Source of the DNA: an uncultured Clostridium sp.
GTDB lineage: Bacteria > Bacillota > Clostridia > TANB77 > CAG-508
Assembly (NCBI GenBank): GCA_946497695.1
Contig: CAMMLJ010000014.1
Span: forward strand, 1 to 43,531
Length of the DNA: 43,531 nucleotides
Direction: 5' to 3'
In this document: piece by piece, positions 38,684-43,531 of the stretch
How the letters are laid out: each line of letters starts with the position of its first letter
How positions within the stretch are numbered: the first letter of the stretch is position 1
The notes under the pieces: model-generated
The model's database searches: none
The model's input: only the letters and a program-made list of their open reading frames with translations
Told to the model about the DNA's origin: nothing
Made by a program: the position numbers and the translations under genes

Positions 38684-39346
38684 ATGAGTAAAGAAAATGA
38701 AAAAACATTAAAAATATATGATGAAAAGGCAGGTACATATTTAAAAACAAGTATTGCACATGATAATTTAGATCCAGAAAAGGCAAAACGTAAAAGCGAA
38801 AAGTTGCATAAATTTATAAATGGAAATATTGGTACATTACCTAAAGGTGCTAAAGTATTTGAATTTGGCTCAGGTGATGGAGTAAATGCAAAATACATAG
38901 TAGATTTAGGATATAATGTAACTGCAAGTGATGTGGCAGAAGCCTTTATTAATGCAACTAAAAATAAAGGTGTAAAGACTATAAAATTTAATGTGCTAGA
39001 AGATAATTTTAATGAAAAATATTCTGGCATATTTGCATGGAGAGTATTTGTTCATTTTACTAAAGAAGATGCATTAAAAGTATTAGAAAAAACATATGAA
39101 GCCTTAGAAGATAATGGATTATTTGTTTTTAATGTAATGAACCGTGAAGGGAAAAATGTTGACGAAGAATGGGTTGATTTTTCTAATGAATATCGTATGG
39201 GAGCAGAGCGCTATTATAAATATTTCTCGGAAGAAGATATGAATGAAATCATTACCAAAACAGGCTTCAAAGTTTATGACTTTCACAAAGAAGGTGGCTC
39301 AAATAATAATAAATGGCTAGTATATGTATTAAAAAAGGAGATTTAG
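38684..39346 (+). CDS. Class I SAM-dependent methyltransferase
   Basis: This 220-residue protein has SAM-binding motif I in VFEFGSGDGVNA, motif II around YNVTASDVAEAF, and the later motif in EALEDNGLFVFNVMNRE. It is a soluble class I methyltransferase of the Methyltransf_11/25 kind. The acceptor is unknown. GGGGAG lies about 8 nt before the ATG. A REP-like copy begins at its stop codon. It forms a short run with the hydrolase before it and the cupin after it. Confidence 0.88.
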   Translation: MSKENEKTLKIYDEKAGTYLKTSIAHDNLDPEKAKRKSEKLHKFINGNIGTLPKGAKVFEFGSGDGVNAKYIVDLGYNVTASDVAEAFINATKNKGVKTIKFNVLEDNFNEKYSGIFAWRVFVHFTKEDALKVLEKTYEALEDNGLFVFNVMNREGKNVDEEWVDFSNEYRMGAERYYKYFSEEDMNEIITKTGFKVYDFHKEGGSNNNKWLVYVLKKEI

Positions 39347-39413
39347 GCGGTGCTCCTAAAATCTCTATAAATGAAAAAATAAAAAGGGAAAAAAGGAACG
39401 TCCCCATTTCACT
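39338..39413. repeat. REP-like repeat copy E
   Basis: GAGATTTAGGCGGTGCTCC with TAAAATCTC forms the first hairpin (39338-39365). GGGAAAAAAGGAACGTCCCC (39386-39405) is the second unit and matches the right half of copy B (GGGAAAAAAGAACCGTCCCC) at almost all positions. The ribosome site of the cupin gene follows at once. Confidence 0.75.
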
Positions 39414-39426
39414 GTAGGAGGAAAAA

Positions 39427-39780
39427 ATGAAAATAGTAAAAAAAGAAAATGCAAAACACTTTAAATATGCTGATACTAGTTCAGTATTAGAATATTCAAT
39501 TGATTTAAATGAGAGAAATTTGGATTTCTGCATAAATACAATTACAGGTAGATATCCAGAAAAGGGATATTGTTCTAATTTAGAATGTGAAGAATTATGC
39601 TATGTATTGGATGGAACAGGTCATATATACAAAAAAGGAGAAGAAACAATAGAATTTAAAGCAGGAGACATTATTTTTTTAAATAAAAAAGATATTTATT
39701 ATTGGGAAGGTAATTTTAAGGTAGCAATTGTATGTACACCTGCTTGGAGCAAAGAACAATGCAAATTATATGATGAATAA
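39427..39780 (+). CDS. Small cupin-domain protein
   Basis: This 117-residue protein has a single cupin barrel. CEELCYVLDGTGHIYKKGEE is cupin motif 1 without the usual HxH, and FKAGDIIFLNKKDIYYWEG is motif 2 with Y or W in place of H. With the metal-binding histidines missing, it is probably a binding or isomerase-type cupin, not an oxygenase. AGGAGG lies 7 nt upstream of the ATG. It is followed 20 bp on by a nucleoside deoxyribosyltransferase-like gene. Confidence 0.82.
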   Translation: MKIVKKENAKHFKYADTSSVLEYSIDLNERNLDFCINTITGRYPEKGYCSNLECEELCYVLDGTGHIYKKGEETIEFKAGDIIFLNKKDIYYWEGNFKVAIVCTPAWSKEQCKLYDE

Positions 39781-39800
39781 TAATGCAAGGAGGAACCAAA

Positions 39801-40106
39801 ATGAAAGTAATAACTGTATGTGGTAGTTACAAATACAAAAATGAAATGAAAGAAATAACGGAGAAAATGGCACTAAAAGGGAATTGTATGCTAACTCCAA
39901 TTGAACTTACAAAGCCTAATAAAGAAGCATATACAAAAGAAGAAGCGTCTATGATTGATAAAATGCATAAAGAAAAAATAAAACTTTCTGATGCTATATT
40001 AGTTGTTAATGTAGACGGATATATTGGAAACAGTACAAAAAGTGAAATTGAATATGCTAAGTCATTAAATAAAGAAATCTTATATTATACAGATTTAATT
40101 GAATAG
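39801..40106 (+). CDS. Nucleoside deoxyribosyltransferase-like/DUF4406-type protein
   Basis: This 101-residue protein starts MKVITVCGSYKYKNEMKEIT. I chose ATG 39801 because AGGAGG lies 7 nt ahead. The pattern (CGSYKYKNEM near the start, MIDKMHKEKIKLSDAILVVN, then DGYIGNSTKSEIEYAKSLNK) fits the Rossmann-like nucleoside 2-deoxyribosyltransferase fold, with the S-x-x-E of the active region in STKSEIEYA. Members of this short kind are of unknown activity. It follows the cupin gene by 20 bp and precedes the phosphatase fragment by 21 bp. Confidence 0.78.
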   Translation: MKVITVCGSYKYKNEMKEITEKMALKGNCMLTPIELTKPNKEAYTKEEASMIDKMHKEKIKLSDAILVVNVDGYIGNSTKSEIEYAKSLNKEILYYTDLIE

Positions 40107-40127
40107 TATTTCGAATGGAGTATTATT

Positions 40128-40392
40128 GTGACAAAAATAGTATTTATTAGACATGCTGAATCAGAATATAATAGAGATGGTATTTGGGCTGGAAGGGCAG
40201 ACTGTAATTTGACTGAAAAAGGTACTGAAGCCGCCAAAGAACTAGGAAAAAGTTTAAATAATAATTTTGATGTAATATATTGCTCACCTTTAAAAAGAAC
40301 TAAGCAAACATTAAATGCAATATTCCCTGAAGCAAAACCAATTTATGATGAAAGAATAACTGAAATATTGATAGGCGAATGGGAAAATCAGA
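40128..40392 (+). pseudogene. Histidine phosphatase, N-terminal part only
   Basis: The start KIVFIRHAESEYNRDG has the RHxE motif (H9) of phosphoglycerate mutase/histidine phosphatases, followed by LTEKGTEAAKELGKSL, VIYCSPLKRTKQT, and DERITEILIGEWEN. These are the right blocks in the right order. The family needs about 100 more residues including a second catalytic His, which are absent. After GEWEN the frame runs out at 40427 while another frame takes on a different protein family. The gene has lost its 3' half in a deletion. Confidence 0.75.
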
Positions 40393-40642
40393 GGCTAAAG
40401 AAGATACTTTATGCGCAGAATATATAAAGAGTTTATTAGAAGGCGAAAATTCAAATTTAGATAATGAAATAGAAGAATTAAAAATTATAGCAGGAAAAAG
40501 ATTTTTTGATAAAAACTTACAAGACATTTTTCCAGAACGAGACTTTTATCTAGCAACAGAAGTAAACAAATTCAACTTTGTTTTAAAGGTAGAAAAAGAT
40601 CAAGACGGAATGAATTATATTAAAAGGATAGATATTAATTAA
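40388..40642 (+). pseudogene. ComB-like phosphatase, C-terminal fragment
   Basis: The frame from about 40388 reads SEAKEDTLCAEYIKSLLEGE, then AGKRFFDKNLQDIFPERDFY and NKFNFVLKVE. This order (EDxLCAxYI, then a KxFxxxxxxxxFPExDFxL helix, then the final strand) matches the C-terminal part of 2-phosphosulfolactate phosphatase (ComB). The N-terminal two thirds are missing and a histidine phosphatase fragment in another frame lies in their place. An ATG at 40379 opens this frame, but without a ribosome site. I read this as the right side of a deletion scar. Confidence 0.6.
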
Positions 40643-40645
40643 AAT

Positions 40646-40671
40646 AAAGGCTCTGTATGCAGAGTCTTTTT
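40646..40671 (+). terminator. Rho-independent terminator
   Basis: AAAGGCTCTG (40646-40655), loop TATG, CAGAGTCTTTTT (40660-40671). Confidence 0.85.
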
Positions 40672-40739
40672 GTTATTATTATAAGATAAAAAGTTATTTA
40701 TAAGTTTTTGTACTCACGGTACAAAAACTTGGAAAATAA

Positions 40740-40768
40740 TTGACGATTTTTTTTATTTATATTATTCT
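40740..40768 (+). promoter_or_regulatory. Promoter of the acyl-CoA synthetase gene
   Basis: -35 TTGACG (40740-40745), a 17-bp T-rich spacer, and -10 TATTCT (40763-40768). Upstream, AAGTTTTTGTAC and GTACAAAAACTT (about 40704-40730) form an inverted repeat that may be an operator. Confidence 0.65.
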
Positions 40769-40815
40769 AATAAAGGCAATAAAATAGAAAAAAAGTAGTG
40801 AAGGAGAAAGATAAA

Positions 40816-42528
40816 ATGAGTAAAAACACGTTAGTTGTAAGCGATTTAAAAGATATGTTAAATAAAACAAGAGAACTTTATGGAGATAGACTAGGATATA
40901 AAATAAAACTTGAAGAAGGAAAATATCAAGTATATACACATAATGAAATTAGAGATATGATAGATTACCTAGGAACAGCATTAATTAACTTAGGATTAAA
41001 GGATAAAAGAATCGCTGTTATAGGTGAAAATAGATATGAATGGGAACTTGCATATTTATCTGTAGTATGTGGTACAGGTACAGTTGTTCCATTAGATAAA
41101 TCATTACCAGCAAACGAATTGGAAGAATTAGTAGAAAGATCAGAAGTTGAAGCAATATTTTATTCTAAAAAATATGAAGAGATAGTAGAAAAAATTAAAT
41201 ATAGTGAAAAAAATAAGTTAAAACACTTAATTTCTATGGATTCAGATATACATAAGGAAGGAATATATTCACAAAAAGAATTAATAGAAAAAGGAAAAGA
41301 ATTTGTAGAAGCTGGAGACAGAAGCTTTATAGATGCAAAAATAAATCCAGAAGAAATGAGTATAATGTTATTTACTTCAGGAACAACATCAAAATCAAAA
41401 GTAGTAGCACTTTCTCACAAAAATATGGTATCAAACGTAATGGATTTTGCTTCTGTATTAGATATAGATTCAAGCGATAGAATATTATCATTCTTACCAT
41501 TACATCACGTTTTTGAATGTACTGTAGGTATGTTATATTCACTATATATTGGTGCACAAAGATCATTCTGCGAAGGAATTAGACATATAGTAGAAAATCT
41601 AAACGAATACCAAATTACATTTGCTTCTTTTGTACCAGCTATATATGAAAGTATGCATAAAACTATAATTAAAAACTTAGAAAAAGAAGGCAAACTAGAA
41701 GCAGTTAGAAAGCTTATGGAAGCAAACAAAGATAAAACAATGGCAGAAAAGAAAGAGATATTTAAGGACATTCATAATGTATTTGGAGGACAAATTAAAT
41801 TATTTGTTAGTGGAGCTGCAGCATTAGAAAAAGAAGTAGAAGAAGATTTTAGAGCATGGGGAGTTAACTTATGCCAAGGATATGGTTTAACAGAAACTTC
41901 TCCAGTTATAGGTGTAGAAACAAACGAAAACTTTAGAGTTGGATCAATAGGAAAACCACTTCCACATATACAAGCTAAAATAGAAGATGCAAATGAAGAA
42001 GGAATGGGAGAACTTGTTGTTAAAGGACCAAATGTAATGCTTGGATATTATAATGATGAAGAAGCAACAAAAGAAGTTTTAGAAGATGGATGGTTCCGTA
42101 CAGGAGATTTAGCAAAAATAGATGAAGATGGATATATATTTATTTGTGGAAGAAAGAAGAGTGTTATCGTATTAAAAAATGGTAAAAATATATTCCCAGA
42201 AGAAATGGAAGCACTAGTAAATAAAATAGAAGGTGTTAAAGAATCATTTATTTTTGGTAAACAACAATCAGATGATAAAGATGATATAAAAATAAATGTA
42301 AAAATAATATTTGATAGAGAAATTATGCAAGAGGCGTACAAAGTTACAACAGATGATGAAATTTATAAGGTTTTAGCAGAAAAAGTTAAAGAAGTAAACC
42401 AAATTATGCCAAAATACAAAGCGATAAGAGGAATATTAATTTCAGAAGAACCATTATTAAAAACAACAACAAGCAAAATAAAAAGACAAGCAAATTTAGA
42501 GATAATTGAAAATGAGAATAAAAAATAA
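40816..42528 (+). CDS. AMP-dependent (long-chain) acyl-CoA synthetase
   Basis: This 570-residue protein belongs to the ANL superfamily. The P-loop LFTSGTTSKSKVVALSH, the A5 motif QGYGLTETSPVIG, the A7/A8 motifs GWFRTGDLAKIDEDGYIFIC and GRKKSVIVLKNGKNIFPEEM, and a C-terminal K in TTTSKIKRQ are all present. It activates a carboxylic acid to an acyl-adenylate and then to acyl-CoA; the length and SFLPLHHVFECTVGM fit long-chain enzymes. I chose ATG 40816, with AAGGAG 9 nt upstream. A terminator follows at 42556. Confidence 0.93.
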   Translation: MSKNTLVVSDLKDMLNKTRELYGDRLGYKIKLEEGKYQVYTHNEIRDMIDYLGTALINLGLKDKRIAVIGENRYEWELAYLSVVCGTGTVVPLDKSLPANELEELVERSEVEAIFYSKKYEEIVEKIKYSEKNKLKHLISMDSDIHKEGIYSQKELIEKGKEFVEAGDRSFIDAKINPEEMSIMLFTSGTTSKSKVVALSHKNMVSNVMDFASVLDIDSSDRILSFLPLHHVFECTVGMLYSLYIGAQRSFCEGIRHIVENLNEYQITFASFVPAIYESMHKTIIKNLEKEGKLEAVRKLMEANKDKTMAEKKEIFKDIHNVFGGQIKLFVSGAAALEKEVEEDFRAWGVNLCQGYGLTETSPVIGVETNENFRVGSIGKPLPHIQAKIEDANEEGMGELVVKGPNVMLGYYNDEEATKEVLEDGWFRTGDLAKIDEDGYIFICGRKKSVIVLKNGKNIFPEEMEALVNKIEGVKESFIFGKQQSDDKDDIKINVKIIFDREIMQEAYKVTTDDEIYKVLAEKVKEVNQIMPKYKAIRGILISEEPLLKTTTSKIKRQANLEIIENENKK

Positions 42529-42555
42529 AGAGATTCTTTAAATCTATAATTAATA

Positions 42556-42590
42556 AAAAGATTGATTTATTTATAAATCAATCTTTTTTT
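42556..42590. terminator. Terminator after the acyl-CoA synthetase gene
   Basis: AAAAGATTGATTTAT (42556-42570) pairs with ATAAATCAATCTTTT (42573-42587), with a long T run. Confidence 0.85.
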
Positions 42591-42659
42591 GTACTAAAAA
42601 TATAGAAAACAAAATAAATTAATGATAAAATTCAAAAAAATGAGAAAAGGAGCTTTATT

Positions 42660-43295
42660 ATGTATAATGCAAATAAAATAGTAATATTTGATTGGGGAGG
42701 AGTAATAGAAAGCCATAGAGAAGGAGAATATTCCTTAAATACAGCTATAACAAATTTTATAAAACATTTTAACAATAAAGTAAACGAGAATAACTTAATA
42801 GAAAGATATTTTGATGTGTGCACTAGGAAAGTAGAAGAAGGAAATAAAGAAGATATATGGTTTGAAAAAATAAGAAACGAATTTAATATACAATGTAGTG
42901 AAGATGAATTTTATAAATTTTATGAAGAAGAATTTAATCGTATAGAATATTATAAAGACGTTGTAGAATATGCACATAGTTTAAAAGCTAAATGCAAAAT
43001 AGGAATATTATCTAATTTAGGTAAAGTGGATATAGCAAGATTAGATAAGCAAGTTGATTTAAAGGTTTTTGATTATGTATGGTTATCATGTGAACTTAAA
43101 TGTAGTAAGCCTAATGAAAAAATTTATAAAATTGTAGAAAAAGATTGTAATATAATTCCAAATAATATCTTATTTATAGATGATGTTCAAAAAAATCTGG
43201 AACCTGCTAAAGAAAGAGGCTGGAATACTTGTAATGCATATGGTTATGAACTAAACAAAATACGCAATAGTGTAGAAAAATTTATTAATGAATAG
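42660..43295 (+). CDS. HAD-family hydrolase
   Basis: This 211-residue protein has motif I in IFDWGGVIES (nucleophile D11; the usual second D is G, as in many HAD-IA members), motif II in GILSNLGKVD, the Lys of motif III near CELKCSKPNEKIY, and motif IV in LFIDDVQKNLEPA. The cap is a helical C1 type (about 18-95). It is likely a small-molecule phosphatase; with G in place of the second acid, activity may be low. AAAGGAG lies 8 nt before the ATG. It precedes the pyrophosphatase gene by 12 bp. Confidence 0.9.
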   Translation: MYNANKIVIFDWGGVIESHREGEYSLNTAITNFIKHFNNKVNENNLIERYFDVCTRKVEEGNKEDIWFEKIRNEFNIQCSEDEFYKFYEEEFNRIEYYKDVVEYAHSLKAKCKIGILSNLGKVDIARLDKQVDLKVFDYVWLSCELKCSKPNEKIYKIVEKDCNIIPNNILFIDDVQKNLEPAKERGWNTCNAYGYELNKIRNSVEKFINE

Positions 43296-43307
43296 GAGGA
43301 GATTAGA

Positions 43308-43531
43308 ATGGATAATTCAAAAGAATACATTGGTAAAATACTGGAAGCAGAGATAGATAGACCTATGGGAACAGAACATCCTAAATTTCCAGAATCAATA
43401 TATCCTATTAATTATGGATATATTCCTAATACAGTTAGTGGAGATGGTAAAGAGCTTGATTGCTATATATTAGGTGTATTTGAACCTGTTAAAACTTTTA
43501 AAGGAAAATGTATAGCTGTCATACATAGATT
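43308..43531 (+). CDS. ppa: Inorganic pyrophosphatase, 5' part
   Basis: This gene is cut by the window end; about 74 residues are visible. The class I soluble pyrophosphatase pattern is clear: AEIDRPMGTEHPKFPESIYP, then INYGYIPNTVSGDGKELDCY with the Y-G-Y-I-P and D-G-x-E-x-D metal sites, and ILGVFEPVKTFKGKCIAVI. The form is the short clostridial type, which lacks an N-terminal extension. AGGAGG lies about 8 nt before the ATG. It probably forms a pair with the HAD gene upstream. Confidence 0.88.
   Translation, partial: MDNSKEYIGKILEAEIDRPMGTEHPKFPESIYPINYGYIPNTVSGDGKELDCYILGVFEPVKTFKGKCIAVIHR

Noticed and set aside
40300..40527. Minus-strand open frame over the phosphatase scar
   Set aside because: It is antisense to the two gene fragments and has no start signal.
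1..43531. CRISPR array
   Set aside because: I found no series of regularly spaced direct repeats; the repeats seen are REP-like or operator pairs.

Overview
The window is very AT-rich, with AGA/ATA-heavy codon use, strong AGGAGG-type ribosome sites, a Phe T-box leader ahead of pheST, and anaerobic genes (nrdDG, a ferredoxin-tailed aldo/keto reductase). This suggests an anaerobic low-GC Bacillota, probably a gut-type clostridium. The species cannot be named from the sequence.

Region 1 (1 to about 10.5 kb) is accessory DNA beside tRNA-Gln. A tyrosine integrase, a small excisionase with a non-ATG start, a DUF3846-like protein, a sigma-like protein and a phage-type repressor read toward the tRNA. 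Divergent consensus promoters at 4376-4452 separate them from a rightward transcript, a probable small RNA (4797-4892), a Spo0A-C-like DNA-binding protein, tandem XRE regulators and two exported or anchored proteins. The 3' part of a MobV-type relaxase gene then abuts a fragment of another gene and a CpsB-type phosphatase. This looks like a decayed or rearranged integrative mobilizable element. I found no second copy of the tRNA 3' end, so the right border is unknown.

Region 2 (10.6-26.3 kb) is mostly chromosomal. It holds a patatin/hemolysin III/deaminase/Ogt operon; a CmpB-like membrane protein; a two-gene unit with a stand-alone bS18-like protein; a MerR-controlled redox operon; a membrane protein joining an XRE domain to an outside beta-propeller; larC; a Fic protein; and small enzymes. 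Two promoters with 19-bp MerR-type spacers (15401 and 20399) share similar dyads, linking the redox operon to larC.

Region 3 (26.4-43.5 kb) holds T-box-pheST; a two-gene unit with a membrane-anchored Mrr-like nuclease whose 3' end is frameshifted; a hairpin-rich noncoding stretch before a DUF5685/DnaJ/zinc-ribbon operon; a Crp/Fnr regulator with an 18-bp operator divergent from nrdDG; small enzymes; a phosphatase/ComB-like deletion scar; an acyl-CoA synthetase; a HAD phosphatase; and the start of an inorganic pyrophosphatase. At least five copies of a GGGACGGTCC-type REP-like repeat lie between genes, one of them inside the pheS leader.
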